Shown here piece after piece: positions 7,432-15,821 of a DNA stretch of 30,972 bases (position 1 is its first letter; every line of letters starts with the position of its first letter). Under the pieces are notes generated by a model, which was not told the origin of the DNA, did no database searches, and worked only from the letters and a program-made list of their open reading frames with translations. Where the stretch lies: contig CALCIB010000337.1 of the NCBI GenBank assembly GCA_937907525.1, positions 1-30,972 of the forward strand, read 5' to 3'. The stretch comes from an uncultured Planctomycetales bacterium. GTDB lineage: Bacteria; Planctomycetota; Planctomycetia; Isosphaerales; Isosphaeraceae. The position numbers and the translations under genes are program-made.

Positions 7432-9993
7432 TCATCGATCGACCTCGCCCAGCACGATGTCGAGGCTTCCCAGGATGCCGACGACGTCGGCGACGGTGTG
7501 GCCCAGGCACATCTTCTCAAGGGCCGTCAGGTTGAGGAAGCTGGGGCTGCGGACGTGGTAGCGGTAAGCCGTCGGCGAGCCGTCCGACACCAGATAGAAG
7601 CCCAACTCCCCCTTGGGGTTCTCGACCCGCCCGTAGGTCTCCCCCGCGGGGACCTTCAGGTGGTACGCCTTGCGGTTCTTGGCGGTCAGGGTCGGGCCCT
7701 CGGGGATGTCGCGGAGGGCCTGCTTGAGGATTCGAACGCTCTCGCGCATCTCCTGGAGCCGGACCCAGTAGCGGTCGAAGACGTCGCCCGCGGAGCCGGT
7801 CGGCACGTCGAACTCGAAGCGGTCGTAGATCGAGTAGGGCGAGGCGCGGCGGACGTCGTGGGCGACGCCCGAGGCCCGCAGCACCGGCCCGCCGGTCGAG
7901 TACGCGATCGCGTCGGCCGCCGACAGCACGCCCACCCCCCTGGTCCGATCGAGCATGATCTCGTTCTCGGTCAGGTAGGCGTCGAGCTCGTCGATCTTGC
8001 GGTCGAGCCGGTCCATGACGATCCCCCGGCAGCGGTCGAGCCAGCCCGGCGGCAGGTCGGCGGCGACGCCCCCGAACCGGAAGTAGTTGCACATCATCCG
8101 ACCGCCCGAGGCCCACTCGAACAAATCGAGGATCAACTCCCGCTCCTCGATCGCGTACAGGGCCGGGGTGAAGAACGCGCCCAGGTCGTTGAGCAGGAAG
8201 CCGATCGACCACATGTGGCTGGCGATCCGGGTCAACTCGGCCATCATCACCCGGATGTATTCGGCGCGCTCGGGGGGCTTCAACGTCCCCCCGATCAACT
8301 GCTCGACGGCCAGGGCGTAGCCGAAGTTGTTCCCCATGCTGGTCAGGTAGTCGAGTCGGTCGGTGAAGGGCATGTTCATAAGGAACGTGTTGCGCTCGCC
8401 GATCTTCTCGTGGTTGCGGTGGAGGTAGCCCATCACCGGCTTGAGGCCGACGATCGTCTCGCCGTCGATCCGGACGTTCATCCGGAAGACGCCGTGGGTG
8501 CTGGGGTGCTGCGGGCCCAGGCTCACGACGTACTCGTCGGAGGCGAGCGCCTGGACGGAGACGCCCGTCGGGACCGCGTCCTCCCCCTTGGGGTCGTCCA
8601 CGCCGGAGAGGTCGGCCCAGCCGCGAAACGTCCGGGGGACCTTGAGGTTGGTTCCGTGGGGGTTGAGTTCCTCGCCGCGGAGGTGAAGCCCTCGGCCCTC
8701 GGCGACGCGGCTGGAGAAGACCTTGCCGGGCTCCTCGTAGTACGGCTCCAGGTAGTCCTTGCGGAGCGGGTGGTAGGCGAACCCCTCCCACATGAGAATT
8801 CGTTTGAGTTCCGGATGGCCGTCGAAGCGGACGCCCATCATGTCGAAGACCTCGCGCTCCTGGAAGTCGGCGCCGCGATGGACGTGATACAGCGACGGCA
8901 CGACCCCCTCCCCGTCCGCCTCGGCGGCGCGGACGCGGAGGACGATCAGCGAGCCGGGCCGCGCCAGGCTCTCCAGATGATAGACGACCTCGACGCAGTC
9001 GGCGTAGTGGACGCTTTGGAGGCTGGCCAGGTAGTCGAAGCGGATCTCGTCGCGGTCGCGCAGATACAGGACGACGGCGACGAGTTTTTCCGGCGGGACC
9101 AGAAGGCCGGAGCGGACGATCTCGACGGTCCCCTCCCCCAGCGCGGCGTCGAGCCGACCGGCCAGGGCGGTCAGGCCGGCGTCGCCGAGCCACGAGCCGC
9201 TCGGGAGGACGACGACGCGCCTCGAGTCGGCCGCGTGCTTGGTGACGGGGAAGGCCGCGGGTCGCTCGTCGTCCCCAGGCGTCGGGGAGGCGATCAGGAC
9301 CGGCTTTTCAAGCTCCCGCTCGCGCTTCTCGACCAGCCCCGCGGCGACGCGCTCGGCGGTCGCCTCGACGACGCGAAGGTCGATCAGGTCGGGGCCCAGG
9401 GCGGGGACGGGAACGTCGCGTTCGACGTCGTCGCGATACCAGGGGGCGACGGCCAGCGACTCCTTGTCGATCTTCTTCTGAAGCGCGATGATGCCGTTGA
9501 TGAGGGCCTGCGGCGTCGGCGGGCAGCCGGGGACGTAGACGTCGACGGGGAGGAACTTGTCGATGCCGGAGACGACGTTGTACCCCTCCTTGAACGGCCC
9601 GCCGCCGGAGGCGCACGCCCCCATCGCCATGACGTACTTGGGCTCCGGCATCTGATCGTAGAGTCGAACGATCTGGGGCGTCATCGTCTTGGTGACGGTC
9701 CCGGCGACGATCATCAAATCGGCCTGGCGGGGCGAGCCGCGGAAGACCTCGGCCCCGAAGCGGGCGAGGTCGAACCGGCTGGAGGCCGTGCAGATCATCT
9801 CGATGGCGCAGCACGCCAGCCCGAAACCCAACGGCCAAAGGCTGGAGCGTCGCCCCCAGTTGTAGACGACGTCCACCATCCCCAGGAGTTTTTCCCAGTT
9901 CGTGACCAGGACGCACCGCTCCAGTTCCTTCCGGAGCGCGGGGTCGATGTGGATCGTCCATTCGGGCCGGACGATCGGCGGGGAGTCGTTCAT
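7432..9993 (-). CDS. nuoBCD: Fused NADH-quinone oxidoreductase subunits B/C/D
   Basis: A single 853-residue chain carries three complex I subunits. Residues 1-175 are NuoB, with the N2 cluster ligands Cys61, Cys62, Cys127 and Cys157 (GLACCAIEM, GACASGG, VPGCPPTP). Residues 180-255 are a charged linker. Residues 258-425 are NuoC (REVFDMMGVRFDGHPELKRIL, HPLRKDYLEPYYEEPG). Residues 485-853 are NuoD, with SLGPQHPSTHGVFR, YLHRNHEKIGERNTF, the Asp/Tyr region MPFTDRLDYLTSMGNN and a C-terminal GSLDIVLGEVDR. Together they form the quinone-reducing connecting module. The ATG at 9993 is chosen because the NuoB fold begins there; the ribosome site is weak (AGG). A TATAAT promoter lies at 10130-10135. NuoCD fusions are well known, whereas fusion with NuoB is rarer. 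All catalytic positions I can check are intact. Confidence 0.95.
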   Translation of the reverse strand: MNDSPPIVRPEWTIHIDPALRKELERCVLVTNWEKLLGMVDVVYNWGRRSSLWPLGFGLACCAIEMICTASSRFDLARFGAEVFRGSPRQADLMIVAGTVTKTMTPQIVRLYDQMPEPKYVMAMGACASGGGPFKEGYNVVSGIDKFLPVDVYVPGCPPTPQALINGIIALQKKIDKESLAVAPWYRDDVERDVPVPALGPDLIDLRVVEATAERVAAGLVEKRERELEKPVLIASPTPGDDERPAAFPVTKHAADSRRVVVLPSGSWLGDAGLTALAGRLDAALGEGTVEIVRSGLLVPPEKLVAVVLYLRDRDEIRFDYLASLQSVHYADCVEVVYHLESLARPGSLIVLRVRAAEADGEGVVPSLYHVHRGADFQEREVFDMMGVRFDGHPELKRILMWEGFAYHPLRKDYLEPYYEEPGKVFSSRVAEGRGLHLRGEELNPHGTNLKVPRTFRGWADLSGVDDPKGEDAVPTGVSVQALASDEYVVSLGPQHPSTHGVFRMNVRIDGETIVGLKPVMGYLHRNHEKIGERNTFLMNMPFTDRLDYLTSMGNNFGYALAVEQLIGGTLKPPERAEYIRVMMAELTRIASHMWSIGFLLNDLGAFFTPALYAIEERELILDLFEWASGGRMMCNYFRFGGVAADLPPGWLDRCRGIVMDRLDRKIDELDAYLTENEIMLDRTRGVGVLSAADAIAYSTGGPVLRASGVAHDVRRASPYSIYDRFEFDVPTGSAGDVFDRYWVRLQEMRESVRILKQALRDIPEGPTLTAKNRKAYHLKVPAGETYGRVENPKGELGFYLVSDGSPTAYRYHVRSPSFLNLTALEKMCLGHTVADVVGILGSLDIVLGEVDR

Positions 9994-10129
9994 GGCGGGC
10001 CTGTCGAGGAGCGTTCGGGCGGCGTCGATCGTCCGCCATCCTAATCCCGGCCTTCCCGATCCGCCAGGGGAACGGCCCTTCAAGCGATCGCGACATGGTT
10101 TCCGAGCGGGCCGCTCACCCAAGGCCGTC

Positions 10130-10135
10130 ATTATA
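10130..10135 (-). promoter_or_regulatory. -10 element upstream of nuoBCD
   Basis: TATAAT is read on the minus strand. The -35 region is poor (no TTG triplet at 17 bases). Predicted transcription would start near 10123, giving a leader of about 130 bases before the ATG at 9993. The MITE-like element at 10182-10431 lies immediately upstream. Confidence 0.5.
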
Positions 10136-10181
10136 CGAACGTCGCCTCTGGACGTCCGCCCCCGCGTCCTCACCGAATAAT

Positions 10182-10431
10182 CCTGACCGTCACGGATTTT
10201 GGGGGTCTGAACGAATCTTCCCCCTTTGCGGGGGAAGACAGACCGCGAAGCGGTCAGATGAGGGGGACGACGCGCGAGGCGACCGTCGCGATTCGCGAAA
10301 ACCCGTCCGGGAGGCCCTGGACGTCGATGGCGTTTTGTCTCGCCCCCCCCTCATCCGGCCCTTCGGGCCACCTTCCCCCGCGAGGGGGAAGGCCGTTATG
10401 TCCACCACCCCCAAAATCCGTGACGGTCAGG
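10182..10431. mobile_element. MITE-like element with 25-bp inverted ends and AATAAT duplication
   Basis: The 250-bp element has perfect inverted ends, 10182-10206 and 10407-10431, beginning CCTGACCGTCACGGATTTTG. AATAAT directly flanks both sides (10176-10181 and 10432-10437), as a 6-bp target duplication should. Inside are the hairpins of the window's repeat family: CTTCCCCC/GGGGGAAG (10217-10237), GACCGC-GAA-GCGGTC (10241-10255) and GGCCC-TTC-GGGCC (10357-10369). It has no coding capacity. The right flank overlaps the first base of the stop codon of the Gfo/Idh gene. Confidence 0.65.
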
Positions 10432-10436
10432 AATAA

Positions 10437-11519
10437 TCATCGCGCCGCCGGGTCGCCCGTCAGGGGCAGGGAGACGGCCTTCCCCTCGCGGGCGGAGCGG
10501 TAGACGGCGCGGATGATCTCGACGGATTTGCGGCCCTCGCGGCCGTCGACGGCGGGCTCGCCCTGGCCGTCGAGGGCGCGGAGGAAGTCGGCGATCTGCT
10601 CGCGGTGGCCCAGGTGGCTGATGCCGCGGGGGTCGCTGGCGCCGGAGTTCCCCGACGAGCGGCCGGCGATGGCCGCCAGGATGATGTTGTCGCTGGGGAT
10701 CTTCTCCTGGAAGTCCCACAGGGTCACGTCGTCCTGCTCCACCCGAGCCGAGCCGCGGTCGCCGTGGATCTCGATCCGCTTGGCGAGCCCCGGATAGACG
10801 CTGGTGGCCGCCTGGATCGTCCCCAGCGCCCCGTTCTTGAAGCGGACGCTGGCGACGACCGTGTCCTCCACCTCGATCCGCGAATGCGCGAGCGTCGCCG
10901 CGTGGGCCGCGACCGAATCGACGTCGCCCATCAGCCAGTAGAGCAGGTCGACGTTGTGGATGGCCTGGTTCATGAGGGCGCCGCCGCCGTCGAGTTTCCA
11001 GGTGCCGCGCCAGCCGCCGGAGTCGTAATATTCCTGGGTCCGCCACCATTTGACGTGGGTGTCGCCCAGGGTCAGGCGGCCGAAACGACCCGAGTCGACC
11101 GCCTCCTTGAGCCGGACGTTCGCCGGGGTGAACCGCGACGGGAAGATGGCGCAGAGGCGGACGCCGGCTTCGTCGCAGGCGTTTATGATCGCGTCGCAGC
11201 GGGCCAGGTCGACCTCCAGCGGCTTCTCGACGACGACGTGCTTGCCGGCCCTCGCCGCGGCGACGGCCGGCTCCATGTGCGCTCCGCTGGGGGTGCAGAC
11301 GCAGACGACGTCGATCTCGGGACGGCGGAGCATCGCGTCCAGGTCGTCGTAAGTCCGGCAACCGTGGCCGGCGATGCCGGCGATCTTCTCGGCGTTGGCG
11401 AGGGTTCGGCTGTAGGCCGCGACCACCCGCGCGCCGTCGATCTCGTCGACCGCGCGGGCGTGGTACTCCGCGATCATCCCGCAGCCGACGATCCCGATTC
11501 CGTGCTCGGCCATCTCCAT
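10437..11519 (-). CDS. Gfo/Idh/MocA family NAD(P)-dependent oxidoreductase
   Basis: This 360-residue protein has an N-terminal Rossmann fold (GIGIVGCGMIAEYHARAV) and the family's conserved EKPLEVDL motif (the EKP lysine), followed by the C-terminal alpha/beta substrate domain with GGGALMNQAIHNVDLLYWLMGDV. The family oxidises or isomerises sugars, inositols and related polyols. The substrate cannot be read from sequence, and planctomycetes carry many paralogues. Two ATGs compete: 11519, and 11513 (MAEHGIG), which is better spaced from the AAAGG upstream. It starts seven bases after the tyrS stop on the same strand, so the two are probably cotranscribed. Its stop codon (10437-10439) touches the target duplication of the MITE at 10182-10431. 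Confidence 0.9.
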   Translation of the reverse strand: MEMAEHGIGIVGCGMIAEYHARAVDEIDGARVVAAYSRTLANAEKIAGIAGHGCRTYDDLDAMLRRPEIDVVCVCTPSGAHMEPAVAAARAGKHVVVEKPLEVDLARCDAIINACDEAGVRLCAIFPSRFTPANVRLKEAVDSGRFGRLTLGDTHVKWWRTQEYYDSGGWRGTWKLDGGGALMNQAIHNVDLLYWLMGDVDSVAAHAATLAHSRIEVEDTVVASVRFKNGALGTIQAATSVYPGLAKRIEIHGDRGSARVEQDDVTLWDFQEKIPSDNIILAAIAGRSSGNSGASDPRGISHLGHREQIADFLRALDGQGEPAVDGREGRKSVEIIRAVYRSAREGKAVSLPLTGDPAAR

Positions 11520-11526
11520 CCACCTT

Positions 11527-12744
11527 TCAGACGAGTCGGATTTCGGCGATCTTCCGCTTGCCCGATCGGACGATCAGGCCGTCCTTGACGTAGACCAGCG
11601 CCTTCGGGTCGGTCACGACCTCGCGACGAGGACCGACGTTGAACCCGCCCCCCTCGATCACCCGGCGGGCGCTGGACGTGCTGGCCTCGAAGCCGATCTC
11701 CTTCAGGAGCGCGGGCGCGGCGATGCGGCCCTCGGCGTCGAGCTTGTCGGCCGACAGATGGACTACGGGGATCTCAAGCGGGTCCTCGCCGGCGGAGCGA
11801 CGGCGGAACGCCGCCGCGGCGCGGTCGGCGGCCTCCCGGCCGTGGTACTGGGCCACGATCGACTTGCCCAGCACCTCCTTGGCGTCGCGGGGGTTGGTCC
11901 CCTCGGCCAGCAGCTCCCGGACCTCGGGTTGGGGGAGGTCGGTCAGCAGGGTGAAGTACTGGGCCATCGGCTCGTCGGGGACGCTCATCACCTTGCCGAA
12001 CTGCTCCTCGGGCGACTCGGCCACGCCGATGTAATTCCCCAGACTCTTGCCCATCCGCCGAGTCCCGTCGGTCCCCACCAGGATCGGCATCGTCATGGCG
12101 ATCTGCGGCTCCTGGCCCCTAAGCGGTTGCAACTGGCGAGCGACCAGAAGGCTGAAAAGCTGCTCCGTCCCCCCCAGCTCGACGTCGGCGTCGATCTCCA
12201 CCGAGTCCCAGCCCTGCATCAAGGGGTAAAGGCATTCGTGGAGGTAGACGGGTTTCTCGTCCTTGATCCGCTTGGCGAAGTCCTCGCGCGCGGAGATCTG
12301 GCCCAACGTCATCCGGCGCATCAGGTCCAGGACGTCCAGGAAGCCCCACTTGCCGAACCAGTCGCCGTTGTGGTGGACCTCGGCCTTCTCCAGGTCGATG
12401 ATCCGCCCCACCTGCTTGAGGTAGTCGCGGGCGTTCGCGGCGACCTGTTCGGCGGTGAGGGCCGAGCGGGTTTCGTCGCGGCCGGATGGGTCGCCGACCA
12501 TCGCCGTGTAATTTCCGATGATGACGACCGCCTTGTGACCCAAATCCTGGAACTGACGGAGTTTGCGGAGCGGGACCGTGTGCCCCAGGTGGACGTCGAT
12601 CCCGGTCGGGTCGATGCCGTACTTGACCCGCAGCGGACGATTCTCGCGAATCGAGCGCTCCAGCCTCTTGAGGAACTCCGCCTCGGGGACGATTTGATCC
12701 ACGCCGCGGCGAAGGATCTCCAGTTGGGCTTGCGCGTCCAGCAT
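11527..12744 (-). CDS. tyrS: Tyrosyl-tRNA synthetase (TyrZ-like)
   Basis: This 405-residue class I synthetase attaches tyrosine to tRNA-Tyr. The HIGH signature is HLGH (residues 52-55) and the KMSKS loop is RMGKS (230-234). The tyrosine-binding YGIDPTG, the GGTEQLFSL motif and DGTRRMGKSLGNYIGV are as expected. A C-terminal S4-like RNA-binding domain occupies about residues 340-405 (SSARRVIEGGGFNVGP). Length and the HLGH/MGKS motifs fit the TyrZ branch (TyrRS type 2). The ATG at 12744 follows a moderate ribosome site. It leads the two-gene minus-strand unit with the Gfo/Idh oxidoreductase; no T-box or other leader is evident in the 177 bases between it and the divergent gene at 12922. Confidence 0.95.
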   Translation of the reverse strand: MLDAQAQLEILRRGVDQIVPEAEFLKRLERSIRENRPLRVKYGIDPTGIDVHLGHTVPLRKLRQFQDLGHKAVVIIGNYTAMVGDPSGRDETRSALTAEQVAANARDYLKQVGRIIDLEKAEVHHNGDWFGKWGFLDVLDLMRRMTLGQISAREDFAKRIKDEKPVYLHECLYPLMQGWDSVEIDADVELGGTEQLFSLLVARQLQPLRGQEPQIAMTMPILVGTDGTRRMGKSLGNYIGVAESPEEQFGKVMSVPDEPMAQYFTLLTDLPQPEVRELLAEGTNPRDAKEVLGKSIVAQYHGREAADRAAAAFRRRSAGEDPLEIPVVHLSADKLDAEGRIAAPALLKEIGFEASTSSARRVIEGGGFNVGPRREVVTDPKALVYVKDGLIVRSGKRKIAEIRLV

Positions 12745-12864
12745 CGTTTCATCCGGCTCCAGGCGGGGTTCGGCCGCGACTCCGGAAGGGAGGGGGCGGC
12801 CGTCGGTTCGCCGATTTTAGGGCCCGACGCCGAACTTCTCAAGGTGGCCCACGGACGCAAGGGC

Positions 12865-12873
12865 TGATACGAT
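12865..12873 (+). promoter_or_regulatory. Extended -10 promoter candidate upstream of the CPBP gene
   Basis: TGATACGAT gives an extended -10 (TG-N-TACGAT). No convincing -35 is seen. The predicted start would leave a leader of about 40 bases before the ATG at 12922. Confidence 0.35.
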
Positions 12874-12921
12874 GGATCGTTTGGAACCGCGTCCGTCCGC
12901 GCCCAGCCGTCGCGAGGCCCC

Positions 12922-15525
12922 ATGACGTCGCCCCTCTCGCACACCTTGCTTTTGCTCCTCGTCGGCGCGGTTTTGAATTCGATCCTGCTGGGGATGGTCG
13001 CCGCGTGGTTCTGGCTGGTCGCGCGCCTGGTCCGCGGCGAGTCGCTCCCGCGAGTCGAGCCCTTCGCCCCGGCGCGACCGGCGACGTGGGGCCCCGGCGC
13101 GCTCCTGGCGCTTTTGATCCTGTACCTCGGCGCCCAGGCGGCGACGTCGGCCGGCTACCGGGCCGTCGTGGGGGTCGATCTTTTCAAGCTGTCGGCCCGT
13201 TACGTCGAGGAGACGGAGGACCGCGCCTCGGCCCCCGTCGACGCCAAGCCGGACCCGGCCGCGACCCGCCGGCTCGCCAACGACGCGATGCACCTGATGA
13301 CCTGGAACGCGACGTTCAACGCCCTGTTCCTGGTCGCCTTCCCCTGGGTCTTCCGCCGCGTCTCGGGAGCGCGACTCGCCGACCTGGGGCTGGTCCCCAC
13401 TCGGCTGGGCGCGCAGGCGAAGGTGGGAGTCGTCGTCGCCTTGCTGGCGACGCCGGCGGTCTACATGATCCACCTCCTCGCGCTCAAGGCGTTCCCCCCC
13501 CGCGCGCATCCCGTCGAACAGATGCTGGCGATCGAGTTCTCCCCCTTGATGGCCGGGGTGTCGCTCCTGAGCGCGGTCGTGCTGGCGCCGCTGTTCGAGG
13601 AGACCGTCTTCCGAGGCGTCCTCCAGGGCTGGCTGGTCCGCGTCTCCCGCGAGATCTTCGGCGGTTCGACGGCGGTCGAGTCCGAGGCGGACCACGACCG
13701 CGGTCGGTCGGCCGAGGTCCCAGGAATCGTCCTGGCCTCGGCCCTTTTCGCGGCGGTCCACTATCCGCAATGGCCGACGCCCATCCCCCTGTTCTGCCTG
13801 GCGATGACGATGGGCCTGCTCGCGTGGAAGACCCGGAGCCTGGCGGCGGCGATCGTCGTCCACGCCCTGTTCAACGCCACCAGCACCCTGGCCCTGATCG
13901 CCATGCAACTCGTCCCCACCCCTCCGAACCCGCCCCCGGTCCCCTCCCCGACGCCTCTACCCGCCCCCGGCGTGATCGTCGGCGTGGGACGCCCCGGAAG
14001 CGATCGCGACGGCGGCGGCGGCATGTCCGCCGAGCCGGCCCCGAAGTGCCTCCACGCCCGCGTCGACTCCGCCATTTCGGAAGACGTCCGCGACGAACCG
14101 ACCGACGTCGTCATCCATCTCGTATCCGGCCCCCCTAGAATCAAAATGGAGGAAAGGCGCGGGCGCCGCTCGACAAGCGGGAAGCCAGGCCCCGCTCAAG
14201 GGGGTCGCCTCCGCCGCGAGCGCCGCGCCGGCGCGGTCGAGGCCGCCGCGGCGGACGTTCCAGGAACCTCCCTCGAAGGCGACCTGGACGACTCCCCCGC
14301 GCGCGGAAACAAGGAGTCGTCAATTAGCGACATGAGCAAATACAATTACCTGATCGTCGGCGGCGGGATGGCCGCCGACGCCGCGGTCCACGGCGTCCGC
14401 GAGGTCGACCCGAACGGCTCGATCGGCCTGCTCTGCGCCGAGGAGCACCCGCCTTACGCGCGCCCTCCCCTCTCCAAGAAGCTCTGGACCGGCAAGCCTC
14501 TTGAAAGCGTCTGGCTCGAAACCGAGGGCGAGGGGATCACGCTCCTGCTGGGACGGACGGCCCGGAGCCTGGATCTCGGGAACAAGCGCGTCGTCGACGA
14601 CCGGGGGACCGCCCACGACTACGACAAGCTGCTCCTGGCCACCGGCGGGACGCCCCGCCGCCTCCCCTTCGGCGGCGACCGGATCATCTACTACCGCTCC
14701 GTGGACGACTACCGACGACTCCGCGGACTGACCGAGAAGGCGGAACGCTTCGCGGTGATCGGCGGCGGGTTCATCGGTTCGGAGATCGCCGCGGCGCTGG
14801 CGATGAACGGCAAACAAGTGACGATGGTCTTCCCCGACGCGGGGATCGCCGCCCGCGCGTTCCCCGCCGACCTGTGCCGGTTCGTCACCGACTACTACAA
14901 GGAGAAAGGGGTCGAGGTCCTGGCCGGGAGCCGGGTCGACGGCATGGACGAGCGCGAGGGCCGCGCCGTCCTGAAGGTCCGAGACGCCGAGGGCGGCGAC
15001 GCCCGGGAGGTCGCCGCCGACGGCGTCGTGGCCGGGATCGGGATCCTGCCGAACGTCGAACTGGCCAGGGCGGCCGGCCTGAAGGTGGACGACGGCGTCC
15101 TGGTCGACGCCTCGCTCCGAACCAGCCGCCCCGACGTCTTCGCCGCCGGCGACGTCGCCAACTTCCACAACCCCGCGCTCGACGGGCGGATGCGGGTGGA
15201 GCACGAGGACAACGCCCTGACGATGGGCCGACTGGCCGGCCAGGCGATGGCCGGAAAGGCGGTGAACTACGATCACCTTCCCTCGTTCTACTCGGACCTC
15301 TTCGACCTCGGCTACGAGGCCGTCGGCGAGATCGACTCGCGGCTGGAGACCTTCGCCGATTGGAGGGAGCCGTTCCGCGAGGGCGTGGTCTACTACCTTC
15401 GCGACGGCCGCGTCCGCGGCGCGCTGCTCTGGAACGTCTGGGACCAGGTCGACGCCGCCCGCGCCCTGATCGCCGAAGCCGGCCCGTTCCGTCCCGAACA
15501 ACTCAAGGGCCGCCTGCCCGCCTGA
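12922..15525 (+). CDS. CPBP intramembrane protease joined in frame to an FAD/NAD(P) oxidoreductase
   Basis: One 867-codon frame runs without a stop through two unrelated proteins. Residues 1-340 are a polytopic CPBP-family (CAAX protease/Abi) membrane protein: EETVFR (Glu226, Glu227, Arg231), AAVHYP (His280) and HALFNATS (His314, Asn318). After a Pro-rich segment and about 100 low-complexity residues, residues 471-867 are a ferredoxin-reductase-like flavoprotein: FAD motif IVGGGMAADAAV, NAD(P) motif VIGGGFIGSEIAAAL, FAD closing motif PDVFAAGDVANF, and a C-terminal domain like that of AIF/rubredoxin reductases. The flavoprotein has its own possible start (ATG 14332, AAGGAG at 14310) and a -10-like TAGAAT at 14136. 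Codon bias drops between about 14134 and 14330. It may therefore be two genes whose first stop codon has been lost, or a true fusion. Confidence 0.75.
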   Translation: MTSPLSHTLLLLLVGAVLNSILLGMVAAWFWLVARLVRGESLPRVEPFAPARPATWGPGALLALLILYLGAQAATSAGYRAVVGVDLFKLSARYVEETEDRASAPVDAKPDPAATRRLANDAMHLMTWNATFNALFLVAFPWVFRRVSGARLADLGLVPTRLGAQAKVGVVVALLATPAVYMIHLLALKAFPPRAHPVEQMLAIEFSPLMAGVSLLSAVVLAPLFEETVFRGVLQGWLVRVSREIFGGSTAVESEADHDRGRSAEVPGIVLASALFAAVHYPQWPTPIPLFCLAMTMGLLAWKTRSLAAAIVVHALFNATSTLALIAMQLVPTPPNPPPVPSPTPLPAPGVIVGVGRPGSDRDGGGGMSAEPAPKCLHARVDSAISEDVRDEPTDVVIHLVSGPPRIKMEERRGRRSTSGKPGPAQGGRLRRERRAGAVEAAAADVPGTSLEGDLDDSPARGNKESSISDMSKYNYLIVGGGMAADAAVHGVREVDPNGSIGLLCAEEHPPYARPPLSKKLWTGKPLESVWLETEGEGITLLLGRTARSLDLGNKRVVDDRGTAHDYDKLLLATGGTPRRLPFGGDRIIYYRSVDDYRRLRGLTEKAERFAVIGGGFIGSEIAAALAMNGKQVTMVFPDAGIAARAFPADLCRFVTDYYKEKGVEVLAGSRVDGMDEREGRAVLKVRDAEGGDAREVAADGVVAGIGILPNVELARAAGLKVDDGVLVDASLRTSRPDVFAAGDVANFHNPALDGRMRVEHEDNALTMGRLAGQAMAGKAVNYDHLPSFYSDLFDLGYEAVGEIDSRLETFADWREPFREGVVYYLRDGRVRGALLWNVWDQVDAARALIAEAGPFRPEQLKGRLPA
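14136..14334 (+). promoter_or_regulatory. Possible internal promoter, ribosome site and start for the flavoprotein half
   Basis: TAGAAT at 14136-14141 resembles a -10 box (its -35 is poor). AAGGAG at 14310-14315 and the ATG at 14332-14334 (MSKYNYLIVGGG) could initiate the oxidoreductase on its own, though the 16-base gap is longer than usual. Third-position GC falls in this stretch, as expected for an untranslated leader. Confidence 0.4.
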
Positions 15526-15531
15526 GAATCC

Positions 15532-15772
15532 GTCCCATAAGGGTGTTGCGATCAGCATAACGGCCTTCTCCCCTCGCGGGGGAAGGTGGCCCGAAGGGCC
15601 GGATGAGGGGGGGCGGGCAAGATGGCCCTCGGGATCCAGAACCGCCTTGGGCCGACTTTCGACGTTTCGACGGCTTCCGATCGCGCCGTCCCCCTCATCT
15701 GACGCCTTCGGCGTCTGTCTTCCCCCGCGAGGGGGGAAGACCGTTATAGTCGTCGTTCACACACTTATGGGA
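15532..15772. repeat. Palindromic element with GTCCCATAAG ends
   Basis: The ends (15532-15541 and 15763-15772) are perfect inverted GTCCCATAAG, with imperfect pairing for about 32 bases. Inside, the left half has CTTCTCCC-type and GGCCC-GAA-GGGCC hairpins (15588-15600) plus GGATGAGGGG; the right half has GACGCC-TTC-GGCGTC (15701-15715) and a CCCCCGCGAGGGGGG hairpin. No target duplication is clear. The core matches the element at 10182-10431 but the ends do not. It lies between the flavoprotein and egtB; TATAGT at 15745-15750 could act as a -10 for the egt operon but has no -35. Confidence 0.65.
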
Positions 15773-15821
15773 CAGACATCCGAGACTTCCCAGGGCCGAG
15801 CCCGACCGCGATGGAGGCGAG

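Noticed and set aside
7432..9993. Hydrogenase large/small subunit rather than NuoB/NuoD
   Set aside because: The NuoB cysteine pattern and NuoD motifs (GPQHPSTHG, NHEKIGERN) fit complex I, and the NiFe CxxC ligands are absent.
10175..10437. A 7-bp GAATAAT target duplication
   Set aside because: Using seven bases shifts the two inverted ends by one; six bases (AATAAT) makes them match exactly.
15526..15780. Target site duplication around the GTCCCATAAG element
   Set aside because: The flanks share only a loose AGAATCC/AGACATCC resemblance, with mismatches.
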